Source of the DNA: Gryllotalpicola protaetiae
Lineage (GTDB): Bacteria; Actinomycetota; Actinomycetes; Actinomycetales; Microbacteriaceae
Length of the DNA: 64,000 nucleotides
Reading direction: 5' to 3'
NCBI RefSeq assembly: GCF_003627055.1
Contig: NZ_CP032624.1
Location: forward strand, 1,240,001 to 1,304,000
A program made the translations under genes and the position numbers. This document shows positions 22,694 through 30,462 of this stretch, piece by piece (position 1 is the stretch's first letter; each line of letters starts with the position of its first letter). The notes under the pieces are model-generated. The model did not search any database and was not told where the DNA came from. It saw only the letters and a program-made list of their open reading frames with translations.

Positions 22694-23326
22694 ATGACTC
22701 AGCAGCGCGCCACTGCACGACGTGACGAGATAATCAGAGCCGCCGCGGCGGAATTCGACGAGGTCGGCTACGCCGCCGCGTCGCTCTCCAGCATCGCCGC
22801 GCGCCTGGGGCGCACCAAGGGGGCGATGAGCTACCACTTCTCATCGAAGGCGTCGCTCGCCCAGGAGGTCGCCGAGTACCACTTCCGGCAGTGGGACGGC
22901 GTTCTCGCGGGCATCCGCGCCGATGGCTATGTCGGCCTCGAGACGATGATCGTCGTCTCGTTCGTGGTCGCGATCCGCTACCGCGACGATCTGCTGGTGC
23001 GCGCCAGCATCCGCCTGCAGCACGACGCGGGGCTGCGGGAGGTCAAGCTGCCGCCGCCGTACGTGTGGTGGACCGCGATGACGCGCTCACTGCTGGCCGA
23101 GGGCCAGGAGGCAGGGCAGATCGACGCCGATGTCGACCTCGACGCGGCTGCGGAGGTGCTGGTCGAGGCGTTCACGGGCGTGCAGCTCGTCGCCCACAGC
23201 ATGAGCCACGCCCAGGACATCTTCGAGCGCGTCGAGCGCTACTGGCTGCTGCTGCTGCCCGGCATCGGCGTCGCTGACGGCCCGGCGCTCGTCAGCCGCC
23301 TGGGGGCCGCGTCCGCCGAGTACTGA
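22694..23326 (+). CDS. ArpA-like TetR-family regulator (putative gamma-butyrolactone receptor)
   Basis: This 210-residue TetR protein has an N-terminal helix-turn-helix, EFDEVGYAAASLSSIAARLG then TKGAMSYHFSSKASLAQEV. Its ligand domain has the features of A-factor receptors: RASIRLQHDAGL, PPPYVWWTAMTRSLLAEGQEAGQI (with the conserved Trp position) and EAFTGVQLVAHS before a final LLLLPGI. In Streptomyces such proteins repress target genes until a gamma-butyrolactone binds. ATG 22694 is chosen; GTG 22685 is an alternative. TAGGCT at 22679-22684 could be the -10 of a nearly leaderless message. The nearby AfsA-family gene supports the assignment; the ligand itself is inferred. Confidence 0.78.
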   Translation: MTQQRATARRDEIIRAAAAEFDEVGYAAASLSSIAARLGRTKGAMSYHFSSKASLAQEVAEYHFRQWDGVLAGIRADGYVGLETMIVVSFVVAIRYRDDLLVRASIRLQHDAGLREVKLPPPYVWWTAMTRSLLAEGQEAGQIDADVDLDAAAEVLVEAFTGVQLVAHSMSHAQDIFERVERYWLLLLPGIGVADGPALVSRLGAASAEY

Positions 23327-23390
23327 GTGCCGCCCGGCCCCACGGTTTGGGGGAGCGCCCCGCTTTTGCATCACGCCAGACGCGCGTCTA

Positions 23391-23427
23391 GGGTGAGACG
23401 CACAAGGGTGGGGGCGACGAAAGGGGC
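23391..23427 (+). promoter_or_regulatory. Promoter and ribosome site of the stand-alone receiver
   Basis: TAGGGT (23391-23396) is a -10-like hexamer and AAAGGGG (about 23420-23426) a ribosome site before ATG 23430. The rest of the 103-base gap shows only GC-rich sequence. Confidence 0.35.
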
Positions 23428-23429
23428 CG

Positions 23430-23807
23430 ATGAGACGGCATGCACTCCGGAGCGCCGTGGTCATCGAGGACGACGACGGCATTCGGGCGCTGATCAGTGC
23501 GGTCCTGGAGCGCGCCGGTCTGAGCGTGATCGAGGCGGCGAACGGGCACGACGGCATCGAGGCGGTGCACGGCTCAGACCCCGAGATCGTCACGGTCGAT
23601 ATTCGGATGCCGGGCATCGACGGGTTCGAGACCACACGCCGCATCCGCGAGATCAGCGATGCGGTCGTCATCGTGCTGAGCGCGCGGGCGGCTGACGCCG
23701 ACGAGGTCGAGAGCCTGCGGGCCGGCGCCGACGTGTACGTCCAGAAACCGTTCCGGCCGCGCGAGCTCGGTGCCCTCATCGACGAGCGCCTGCGCGAGCG
23801 CGCCTGA
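23430..23807 (+). CDS. Stand-alone receiver-domain protein
   Basis: This 125-residue protein is a receiver only: VIEDDDGIRALI at the N-terminus, Asp in VTVDIRMPGIDGFETTRRIREI near residue 54, and Lys in VYVQKPFRPREL near 106. No output domain follows. It closely resembles the receiver of the response regulator at 21825-22628 (same VIEDDDGIR, MPGIDGFET and KPFRPREL segments), so the two are paralogues and may compete for one kinase. A phosphate-sink, relay or connector role is likely. It follows the ArpA-like gene in the same direction with a 103-base gap and probably has its own promoter. Confidence 0.88.
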   Translation: MRRHALRSAVVIEDDDGIRALISAVLERAGLSVIEAANGHDGIEAVHGSDPEIVTVDIRMPGIDGFETTRRIREISDAVVIVLSARAADADEVESLRAGADVYVQKPFRPRELGALIDERLRERA

Positions 23808-23816
23808 GGCGGGCGC

Positions 23817-24173
23817 CTACGCCGTCGGCAGTGCTCGCGTGAGCTCTTCGAGCCACGCGAATCGGCCGTCTGCCGCGATCTCGCCGAAGAGATAGACCTC
23901 TTGGCTGCCCGTGGAGCCATCTCGGCCCGTGACGGTGATGACGTGCCGCTCGGCGTAGGACGCGCCCTGCGTGAGCTCGCCCTTCACCTCGATGTCGATG
24001 TGCTCGACGAACCCGCGCAGCTGGGTGAGCTGAGCGGCGAACGCGGCGCGGTCGATCCACGTTCCGTCCGTGGATTGGCGGTAGTCGTCGGCGACGTGCC
24101 GGGTGAGCGCGTCTTCGACCGTCAGATCCGTTGCGCCGAGCAGGTCACGCAAGGCTGCGGAGATCGATGGCAT
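23817..24173 (-). CDS. SnoaL/NTF2-like protein
   Basis: This 118-residue protein has the cone-shaped NTF2 fold pattern: a helical N-terminus, HVADDYRQSTDGTW near residue 26, then beta strands IDIEVKGELTQG and AERHVITVTGRDG. Such proteins can be small isomerases, hydrolases or binding proteins; no active-site assignment is possible. ATG follows GAAGGAGAG. It is convergent with the stand-alone receiver gene nine bases away and lies 73 bases downstream of the HAD gene, so it may have its own promoter or be the tail of the operon starting at 26404. Confidence 0.75.
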   Translation of the reverse strand: MPSISAALRDLLGATDLTVEDALTRHVADDYRQSTDGTWIDRAAFAAQLTQLRGFVEHIDIEVKGELTQGASYAERHVITVTGRDGSTGSQEVYLFGEIAADGRFAWLEELTRALPTA

Positions 24174-24246
24174 AGGGCTCTCCTTCGGGTAGAGAGATTG
24201 TGCGATGCCACCACGCTAGCGTGCGCCGATGCTGATCAGCGCCGGA

Positions 24247-24921
24247 TTACGCGCGCGGTGCGAGCGGCTGGTCGATCGGCAGCACCGGCCAGCCGCGCTG
24301 CGCGGCCAGGTCGAGCATCACCGGATCGGAGCCGACCACGACCGGCGCCGCGACTCGCTCGAGGAGCGGCAGGTCGCTCGAGTGGTCGCCGTAGCCCCAG
24401 CTCGGGGTCGCCTCTGCGAAGTCGGCGAGGTACTCGCCGACGGCCGCGCTCTTGTCGTCGCCGATCATCGCTGCGCTGATCACCCCGGTGTACCGGCCGT
24501 CGGCGCCGACCTCGAGCTCTGTGCAGTAGAGCCCGTCCACGCCGAGCTCATCGGCGAGCGGCTGCAGCGGCGGCGCGAAAGAGCCGGAGACCAGCACGAC
24601 GTGCGTGCCGTCTCGCTGATGCCCGCGCAGGAGCTCAAGCACGTTGGAGCGATAGAAGCCGGGCTGCTCGCTGAGCTCGGCGAACCACTCGCGCCCGGCC
24701 GCGTGGACCTGGTCGACCGGCTGGCCGGCCCAGATTCCGTAGTACAGGCGGTTGAACTCGCTGCGGTCGAGCGTCACGACCTGCCCGGCGAGCTCGCGGA
24801 GCCGCTCGGGGGAGATCATCGACGGCACGCGCTTCAGGTAGTAGAGCAGGAACGACTCAAGCGTGCGCACCGAGAGCAGGGTCTCGTCGACGTCGAAGAA
24901 CGCGACGCCGGCAGGGTTCAC
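24247..24921 (-). CDS. HAD-family phosphatase, SerB-like (HAD-IB)
   Basis: This 224-residue haloacid dehalogenase-type hydrolase has motif I FFDVDETLL at residue 8, motif II VVLVSGSFAPPL near 106, and the Asp pair GYGDHSSDLPLL near 176 with the motif III Lys (GDDKSAA) near 153. Sub-family IB includes phosphoserine phosphatase and related phosphatases acting on small phosphate esters in the cytosol. The GTG start overlaps the thioredoxin stop as GTGA, so it is translated together with the redox genes upstream. The substrate is unknown; a serine-phosphate role is only one option. Confidence 0.85.
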   Translation of the reverse strand: MNPAGVAFFDVDETLLSVRTLESFLLYYLKRVPSMISPERLRELAGQVVTLDRSEFNRLYYGIWAGQPVDQVHAAGREWFAELSEQPGFYRSNVLELLRGHQRDGTHVVLVSGSFAPPLQPLADELGVDGLYCTELEVGADGRYTGVISAAMIGDDKSAAVGEYLADFAEATPSWGYGDHSSDLPLLERVAAPVVVGSDPVMLDLAAQRGWPVLPIDQPLAPRA

Positions 24922-25289
24922 TGCTCGCCCTGGCCCTGTGCCGCGACCTGCGCGCGCACCTCGTCCATGTCGAGGGCGCGGGCCTGCGCGATGAGGTCGT
25001 CGAGGGCGGGCTTGGGCAGCGCGCCGGCCTGCTGGAAGAGGCCGATGCCGTCGCGGAAGACCATCAGCGTCGGGATCGCCTGGATGCCGAGCGCCCCGGA
25101 CAGCTCCGGCTCTGCGTCACTGTCGAGTTTGCCGAAGACGATGTCTGAGTTCTCTTCGGAGCTCGCGTCGAAGATCGGCGCGAACATCTTGCACGGGCCG
25201 CACCAGTCGGCCCAGACGTCGACCAGCACGATGCCGTCGCCGAGCACGGTGTTCTCGAAGGTGTCCTTGGTCAGTTCAACGGTGGCCAT
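24918..25289 (-). CDS. trxA: Thioredoxin
   Basis: This 123-residue protein has the active site DVWADWCGPCKMFAPIF near residues 24-40 and the cis-Pro segment IQAIPTLMVFRDG near 70. It is slightly longer than classical thioredoxin because of a C-terminal helical tail ending in Gln/Gly residues. It reduces cytosolic disulfides using thioredoxin reductase, which is not in the window. ATG follows GGGAGGA. It lies in a GNAT-nitroreductase-thioredoxin-HAD operon with gaps or overlaps of four bases or less. It may be one of several thioredoxins in the genome. Confidence 0.93.
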   Translation of the reverse strand: MATVELTKDTFENTVLGDGIVLVDVWADWCGPCKMFAPIFDASSEENSDIVFGKLDSDAEPELSGALGIQAIPTLMVFRDGIGLFQQAGALPKPALDDLIAQARALDMDEVRAQVAAQGQGEQ

Positions 25290-25292
25290 GGG

Positions 25293-25865
25293 TCAATCCT
25301 CCCCCGCGATGCGCAATTGCGTGTGGCGCTGCGCCAGGTCGACCGTCGCGTGCCGCTCGCGGCGCGCGCCGTCCGGGCGCCCGCCGACGTAGATCCAGCC
25401 GAGCAGCGCCTCGTCGACGGTGAGGCCGTGCAGCTGCGCGACCGGCGCCGTGCGCGTGAACGGCCCGGTGCGCCACATCGCGCCCCAGCCGGCGTCGTCG
25501 AGCAGAAGTGTGAGCAGGTGGGCGACGCCCGCAGCAGCGGCGTCCTGCTCCCAGCGCTCGGCCTTCCGGCTTTCGCGATAGCTCACGACGACGGCCAGCA
25601 GCAGCTCGGCGCGCAGGGGCTTGCGTCTCTGAGAGGCGGCGGCGTCGGCATCCGCCCCTGCCGCCGTCGCAGCCGCGGCGAGCGCATCGCCCAGCCGTTC
25701 GCGCGCCGCACCGCGCAGCTCGATCACCCGCCAGGGCGCGAGCCCGGCGTGATCGGCGGCGGTCGCCGCGGCCTCGAGCAGGCGCTCGATCTCTTCGGTG
25801 CTCGGGGTCTCTGCGGTGACCTTCGAGTACGAGCGGCGCGCGAGCACCGCGTCATAGACGGTCAC
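25293..25865 (-). CDS. Nitroreductase-family flavoprotein
   Basis: This 190-residue protein shows the nitroreductase fold: LARRSYSKVTAETPS at the N-terminus (FMN phosphate contact Arg-Arg-Ser), then AATAADHAGLAPWRVIEL near residue 35. A late GLTVDEALLGWIYVGGRP carries the conserved second FMN region. These dimeric FMN enzymes reduce nitro groups, quinones or enones with NAD(P)H, and some act on coenzymes. The GTG start overlaps the GNAT stop as GTGA. Co-transcription with thioredoxin hints at a redox or detoxification role, but no specific substrate can be given. Confidence 0.87.
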   Translation of the reverse strand: MTVYDAVLARRSYSKVTAETPSTEEIERLLEAAATAADHAGLAPWRVIELRGAARERLGDALAAAATAAGADADAAASQRRKPLRAELLLAVVVSYRESRKAERWEQDAAAAGVAHLLTLLLDDAGWGAMWRTGPFTRTAPVAQLHGLTVDEALLGWIYVGGRPDGARRERHATVDLAQRHTQLRIAGED

Positions 25866-26404
25866 TGCTCTGCCCCCAGGGCGCGTTCGAACACGAAGTC
25901 ATCCTCCCAGCGATCGCCGAGGTGGAAGCGCTTCACCCCGACGCGCGCGAAGCCGCTCTTCTCGTAGAAGCGCTGGGCGCGCAGGTTCTCCTGATTGGTG
26001 CCCAGCCAGACGGATGCTGCGCCGCGCTCGGCCGCCTGCGCGACGGCCGCGGCCATCAGCGCCGCGGCGACGCCCGCGCCGTGGTGCTCGGGCGCCACAT
26101 AGATCTTGCTGAGCTCTGCGGTCGGCCGACGTGCGAGCTGGGCCGCCACCTGCGGGTCGTAAGGCTCGCCGAAGACGAGCATCGCGTAGCCGGAGAGGCC
26201 GGAGCCGTCATCGGCGAGAAGCACCACGCGCTCGGCATCCGCGATGTATTCGGTGAATCTGGCGGACGTCAGATTGGCCGCGATGAAGGCGGCGACATCG
26301 GATGCCGGGGAATCAGGCGGGCACGCCAGTGGAAAGGTGAGCGCGGCGAGCTGCGCGACGCGCTCGGCGTCGGCACGGCCTGCTCGGGTGATCTGCACGG
26401 GCAC
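25862..26404 (-). CDS. GNAT-family N-acetyltransferase
   Basis: This 180-residue protein has the acetyl-CoA binding core of GNAT enzymes: LSKIYVAPEHHGAGVAAALM near residue 98-118 and a following AAERGAASVWLGTNQENLRA with FYEKSGFARVG near 150. The pattern is close to RimI-like and spermidine-type members. Substrate is unknown. The GTG start lies 60 bases from the divergent exported-protein gene. It is the first gene of a four- or five-gene leftward operon (GNAT, nitroreductase, thioredoxin, HAD and perhaps SnoaL-like). Confidence 0.87.
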   Translation of the reverse strand: MPVQITRAGRADAERVAQLAALTFPLACPPDSPASDVAAFIAANLTSARFTEYIADAERVVLLADDGSGLSGYAMLVFGEPYDPQVAAQLARRPTAELSKIYVAPEHHGAGVAAALMAAAVAQAAERGAASVWLGTNQENLRAQRFYEKSGFARVGVKRFHLGDRWEDDFVFERALGAEQ

Positions 26405-26464
26405 CCATCCAGCCTATGGGCAGACTCCCAGCCGGCGACGACTCGTTCCGAATAACATAAATAC

Positions 26465-26857
26465 ATGTTGTACACGCGAGGTTTCGTACTGGCAGGGGTC
26501 CTGGCCACCGCACTGACTCTCGCCGCCATGGCCGAGCTGCCGGCAAGCGCCGAGGCGGCGCAGGCGCGGCGCGCCCTGGACTCCACCGACCGTGACGCGC
26601 TCGCCCGCCTGGGCCGCGCCGTCGACGCCCACACGTTCCTGCCCGAGCGGCTGCGCGAGCCCGACTTCGACATCGCCGGGCATGCACGGGACGCCGCGGA
26701 CATCGCCGACGGCCGCACGCGCCAGGCGTTGCTCGTGCTCGCCGACTCCGCCTCGCGCAGCGCGCTCGAGTTCCTGGTCGACTACAACATGGCCGCCGGC
26801 GCTTGGGAGGCCGCGAGCGGCATCCGGATGCCTGCCGCGAGCCCTGCCGCCGCATGA
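26465..26857 (+). CDS. Small exported protein of unknown function
   Basis: This 130-residue protein starts MLYTRGFVLAGVLATALTLA, a short basic region and hydrophobic segment that looks like a signal peptide, with possible cleavage after PASAEA. The rest is charged and helical (DSTDRDALARLGRAVDAHTF, IADGRTRQALLVLADSAS). I recognise no family. There is no ribosome site; TAACAT (26453-26458) sits seven bases before the ATG, so the message is probably leaderless. It is a single gene between a divergent GNAT operon and a convergent TetR gene. Confidence 0.65.
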   Translation: MLYTRGFVLAGVLATALTLAAMAELPASAEAAQARRALDSTDRDALARLGRAVDAHTFLPERLREPDFDIAGHARDAADIADGRTRQALLVLADSASRSALEFLVDYNMAAGAWEAASGIRMPAASPAAA

Positions 26858-26896
26858 CCTGAGAGGCGGTGCGCCCACCACCTGAGGGCCGCCGCC

Positions 26897-27448
26897 CTAC
26901 GGCGTGATCAGCTGCTGGATGGCGGCGCCGTAGAGGCGGGCGACCCTCGCACGGTTCTCGGGCGTCGCCGAGTCGCCGCCGACGGCGTCCCAGGAATGGA
27001 TGAGCCCGACGAGCTGAGCGGAGACGAGCCATGCCCGCACGAGGGCGTCTTCGCCCTGCATCCGCTCGCTCAATTTCTTTACCAGCAGGCGGCTCATCGA
27101 ACCGTCGAGCTCGACGCGGACGATTTCGTGGTCGCTGGCGCGCACCAAGGCGCGGAACGTCTGACGCAGGTGAGTATGGGCCGGGTCCAGCAAATAGGCG
27201 GCGAGCCTCTCGCCGACGGTCTCGAGCGGGCCGTCGAGGTGCGGGGCGAAGTGCTCGTCGAAGCCGATCACCCGTACGAAGAGCTCGTCCTTCGAGTGGT
27301 AGTGCCGGATGACGAGCGCAGGGTCGACCCCTGCCGCCGCCGCGATCTCGCGAATCGAGACCGCGGCATAGCCCTTCGCCTCGAACAGCTCACGCGCCGC
27401 GTGCGCGATCGCCTGCTTCGTGGGCGTCTCCGTCGCTGCTGCAGCCAT
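26897..27448 (-). CDS. TetR-family repressor of the adjacent MFS gene
   Basis: This 183-residue TetR protein has helix-turn-helix AARELFEAKGYAAVSIREIA then AAGVDPALVIRHYHSKDELF, and a variable ligand domain. I start at ATG 27448: an upstream in-frame start would place three operator palindromes inside the coding region and add residues unlike the family. It is divergent from an MFS drug transporter, the usual arrangement in which the repressor binds both promoters and is released by the transported compound. The ligand is unknown. Confidence 0.88.
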   Translation of the reverse strand: MAAAATETPTKQAIAHAARELFEAKGYAAVSIREIAAAAGVDPALVIRHYHSKDELFVRVIGFDEHFAPHLDGPLETVGERLAAYLLDPAHTHLRQTFRALVRASDHEIVRVELDGSMSRLLVKKLSERMQGEDALVRAWLVSAQLVGLIHSWDAVGGDSATPENRARVARLYGAAIQQLITP

Positions 27449-27455
27449 GCCTTCA

Positions 27456-27518
27456 GTCAACACTGTTGACAAGCATCCGTCAACGGTGTTGACTAGATCA
27501 ATCGTCAACAGTGTTGAC
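27456..27518. promoter_or_regulatory. Three tandem 15-bp palindromic operators between tetR and MFS genes
   Basis: GTCAACACTGTTGAC (27456-27470), GTCAACGGTGTTGAC (27479-27493) and GTCAACAGTGTTGAC (27504-27518) are near-identical palindromes with centres 23 and 25 bases apart. They fill the space between the two starts. The first and third end in TTGACA, so they also resemble -35 hexamers. TetR-family proteins bind such sites as dimers; control of both genes by this TetR protein is a strong inference. Confidence 0.85.
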
Positions 27519-27548
27519 ATTCACGTACACACAGCGAAGGAGACGGGG

Positions 27549-29000
27549 ATGCAGGTCGCAGAAGCAGAGGCCGAAGAGCAGCTGGAGGTGGAGGCCGAGC
27601 ACATCAGCGGCGGCAAGGCGACGCTCTGGCTGATCATCGTGGGCCTCGGCGCACTTGTCGTGTCACTCGCGCAGACCCTGCTGGTGCCGGTGCTCGCAGA
27701 TCTCCCCGAGACGCTGCACTCGGACACCGCGACGGTCAACTGGCTGCTGACCTCGACGCTCCTGGCGGGCGCGGTCGCCATCCCCTTCCTGGGCCGCTTG
27801 GCGGACATGTGGGGAAAGCGCCTCATGCTGCTCGTCGCCCTCGGAGCGATGGTGGTCGGCTCGCTCGTCACCGCTCTCTCCGACAACATCACGATCCTCA
27901 TCGTCGGCCGCGCGATCCAGGGCGTGGCCGGGGCGGCGATCCCGCTCGGCATCAGCCTGCTCGCGACGCTGCTGCCCAAGAGGCGCCGTGCGAGCGCCAT
28001 CGCCACCATCTCGGCCATGCTCGGCGTCGGTGGCGCACTCGGCCTGCCCTTCGCCGGGCTCATCGTCCAGCACTGGGACTTCCACATGCTGTTCTGGATC
28101 ACGGCCGTCGGCGCCGCGGTCGCTGTGCTCGGCATTCTCATCTGGGTGCCCGAATCGCACGACCGCCAGGGCGGCCGTGTCGACGTGGCGGGCGCGCTGC
28201 TTCTCGCCGGGGCGCTCGTCGCCCTGCTGCTGCCGCTGTCAGAGGGCTCGGACTGGGGTTGGGGCTCCGCTCGAGTGATCTGGCTCTTCGCCGCCGCCGC
28301 CGTGCTCTTCGCCGCGTTCGGCCTCTGGGAGGCGCGGCACAAGGCGCCGCTGGTCGACCTGTCGTCACTGGCTCGACGGCCCGTGCTGCTCACCAACATC
28401 GCGTCGATGTTCATCGGCTTCGCGCTCTTCGCCTCGATGATCGGCACGGCGACCTACGTCGAGATGCCGAAGGAGACCGGTTACGGATTCGCCGCCTCGA
28501 CGCTCACCGCGGGCCTCACGATGCTGCCCTCCGGCCTGTGCATGCTGATCTTCGCGCCGATCGCGGCGCGTCTGATCAACTCGATCGGCGCGGGCCGCAC
28601 GCTGTCGATCGGCGCGTTCATCGTTGCAATCGGCTGGGTGCTGCGCATCTTCGTGCACGCCGAACTGTGGCACGTGGTCCTCGGCTCGACCGTGGTGGGG
28701 ATCGGAACCGGCATCGGCTACGCCGCGATGCCCGCGCTGATCAGCGCGTTCACGCCGCACAATGAGCTGGCCTCTGCGAATTCCGTCAACACCGTGGTGC
28801 GCACCCTGGGGTCGTCGCTCGCGACCGCCATCGGCGGCACGATCCTCGCGACCTTCACCATCACTCTCGGCAGCTACGAGTTCCCGTCGCTGGGCGGCTA
28901 CCGGGTGCTGTTCGCGATCTGCGCCGGCGCGGCACTGCTCGCATCCGTGCTGGCGCTGTTCACGTCGGGCCGCGGGCGCGCGGCCGCGGTGAGTGCCTAG
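27549..29000 (+). CDS. MFS drug efflux transporter, DHA2 (14-helix) family
   Basis: This 483-residue membrane protein begins with a short acidic cytoplasmic tail (EAEAEEQLEVEAEH) and then about 14 hydrophobic helices. MFS signatures are LGRLADMWGKRLML in the loop between helices 2 and 3 and GVGGALGLPFAG (motif C) near residue 160. DHA2 members export drugs, dyes or metabolites by proton antiport. ATG 27549 is preceded by AAGGAGA. It is regulated, by inference, through the three operators upstream and ends in a very strong hairpin. Confidence 0.92.
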   Translation: MQVAEAEAEEQLEVEAEHISGGKATLWLIIVGLGALVVSLAQTLLVPVLADLPETLHSDTATVNWLLTSTLLAGAVAIPFLGRLADMWGKRLMLLVALGAMVVGSLVTALSDNITILIVGRAIQGVAGAAIPLGISLLATLLPKRRRASAIATISAMLGVGGALGLPFAGLIVQHWDFHMLFWITAVGAAVAVLGILIWVPESHDRQGGRVDVAGALLLAGALVALLLPLSEGSDWGWGSARVIWLFAAAAVLFAAFGLWEARHKAPLVDLSSLARRPVLLTNIASMFIGFALFASMIGTATYVEMPKETGYGFAASTLTAGLTMLPSGLCMLIFAPIAARLINSIGAGRTLSIGAFIVAIGWVLRIFVHAELWHVVLGSTVVGIGTGIGYAAMPALISAFTPHNELASANSVNTVVRTLGSSLATAIGGTILATFTITLGSYEFPSLGGYRVLFAICAGAALLASVLALFTSGRGRAAAVSA

Positions 29001-29045
29001 AGCCGTCGCAGCCCAACCACCTCGCTGGTTGGGCTGCGACGGCTC
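29000..29045 (+). terminator. Perfect 20-bp hairpin after the MFS gene
   Basis: The arms 29000-29019 and 29026-29045 are exact reverse complements with a six-base loop. The stem starts at the last base of the stop codon. There is no U tract, as is common in actinobacteria. It should end the MFS message and isolate the next promoter. Confidence 0.85.
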
Positions 29046-29160
29046 GCCGCGGTGACGCGCCGCCGGTCCCGCGTAATAGGGAGTTGATCTTTCCTCATAT
29101 TATAGGGACACTCGTCGGTGACAACCGGTTGAGCGGGCCCGAAGACTTGAGGAGGCGGCG

Positions 29161-30330
29161 TTGCCGGAGCGCGACGGAGTGGAGACCAAAGCAGGCGCAA
29201 GTCCTGGAGGAACAACGGTAGCCGGCTCTCCATTTCGCGTGCCCGCACTGGACGGCATTCGCGCCATTGCCGCAATATTCGTGGTGCTGTTCCATCTTCA
29301 CGTGGGCTTCTCACGGGGCGACTCGGGCGTCGACATCTTCTTCGTCTTGAGCGGCTTCCTGATCACAAGCATCCTCATGCGCGGCGCTCGTCAGGGGCGC
29401 ATCGACTTTGCCAAGTTCTATTGGGGCCGAGCGCTCAGGCTGCTGCCCGTGTACTTCGCTGTCATGGCCGTCGCCGTCGCCATCGCCGTCGCCTGGCACC
29501 TCGGAGGCAGCACATTGCGCGGCGCGTTGTTCTCCTTCCTCTACGTCTCGAACTGGGCCGCGGGTTCCGGGGAAGGGCTCGGACTGCTGACCCACACCTG
29601 GTCTCTGTCGATCGAGGAGCAGTTCTATCTTGTTTGGCCCCTTGCGCTGATCGGGATCGTCACGGTGTCCCGCGGAAATGGCCGCAAGGCCGCGATTGGT
29701 GTCGGCGTGCTCACCGTCCTCGCATACCTCGCGCTTCTTGCGTGCTGGTTCGGGGGCACTTCGACGACCTTTGCGTGGAATTTCACGCCTGCGCGCGGCA
29801 TGGAGTTGCTCGTCGGGTGTTCCCTTGCGCTGGTGGTTTCGGAATTCAAGGGTGTCCGGCTCCCGGGGGCGGCATGGCATCTGCCTGACATCCTGGGCCT
29901 GGCATCCGTCGCCGGTCTCATTGCGATCGCCAATGTGCAGCCGCACAGCGAATGGTTCGAAATGCTCGTCGAGTGGCCTCTAGTGGCGGGCGTCACGGCG
30001 CTCCTCATACTCGTGTGTCTCAACCGGGATGCCAAGGTCACCCAGCGGGCGCTCTCTCTGGGCCCGCTCACCACGGTGGGAAAGATGTCGTACGGACTTT
30101 ACTTGTGGCACTTCCCTGTGTTCTTCGTCATCGACGCGAGCATTGGACTTGAGCATTGGAGTGCGAAGTTGCTGGCGATGGGGATCGTCGCGGCCATCGT
30201 GCCGCTGTCGTACCGATTCATCGAGCAGCCGTTCCTCAGGCTCAAATCGAGCGGGACTCCCAATGCGGTGCGGCAACGCATGGCCGCGGTTCTCGGCCGG
30301 ACCGGGCTGCGCCACGTTCCGACGGAGTAG
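29161..30330 (+). CDS. Acyltransferase-3 family membrane protein (OafA/YrhL-like)
   Basis: This 389-residue integral membrane protein has the acyltransferase-3 signatures: PALDGIRAIAAIFVVLFHLH near residue 29 (with the catalytic His), VDIFFVLSGFLITSIL near 59, and the basic RALRLLPVYF near 91. A TWSLSIEEQFYLVWPLALIG segment near 145 is also typical. About ten helices follow. Such enzymes transfer acetyl or similar groups onto extracytoplasmic sugars. The TTG start follows GAGGAGG; a GTG six codons later is possible. It lies near a polysaccharide cluster and may modify that polymer, but it is separated from it by the lipoamide dehydrogenase gene. Confidence 0.88.
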   Translation: MPERDGVETKAGASPGGTTVAGSPFRVPALDGIRAIAAIFVVLFHLHVGFSRGDSGVDIFFVLSGFLITSILMRGARQGRIDFAKFYWGRALRLLPVYFAVMAVAVAIAVAWHLGGSTLRGALFSFLYVSNWAAGSGEGLGLLTHTWSLSIEEQFYLVWPLALIGIVTVSRGNGRKAAIGVGVLTVLAYLALLACWFGGTSTTFAWNFTPARGMELLVGCSLALVVSEFKGVRLPGAAWHLPDILGLASVAGLIAIANVQPHSEWFEMLVEWPLVAGVTALLILVCLNRDAKVTQRALSLGPLTTVGKMSYGLYLWHFPVFFVIDASIGLEHWSAKLLAMGIVAAIVPLSYRFIEQPFLRLKSSGTPNAVRQRMAAVLGRTGLRHVPTE

Positions 30331-30449
30331 CTCTCTGGGCACCTGCGCCGCGTAACCCTGCGATTCGCTCGGGCGCTTCCGACATGGAAGCCACCGGCTC
30401 GCTACCACCGAACTGTTCGCGGGATTGAGCGGCATCCGCCACACAGGAA

Positions 30450-30455
30450 TAGGTT
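30450..30455 (+). promoter_or_regulatory. -10-like hexamer of the lpd gene
   Basis: TAGGTT sits seven bases before the GTG start at 30463 and no ribosome site is present, so the message is probably leaderless. The remainder of the 132-base gap shows nothing notable. Confidence 0.4.
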
Positions 30456-30462
30456 TGAGCCT

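Noticed and set aside
29000-29045. 20-bp inverted repeat considered as a mobile element end
   Set aside because: Both arms touch each other with a six-base loop directly after a stop codon and no transposase is near; a terminator explains it.
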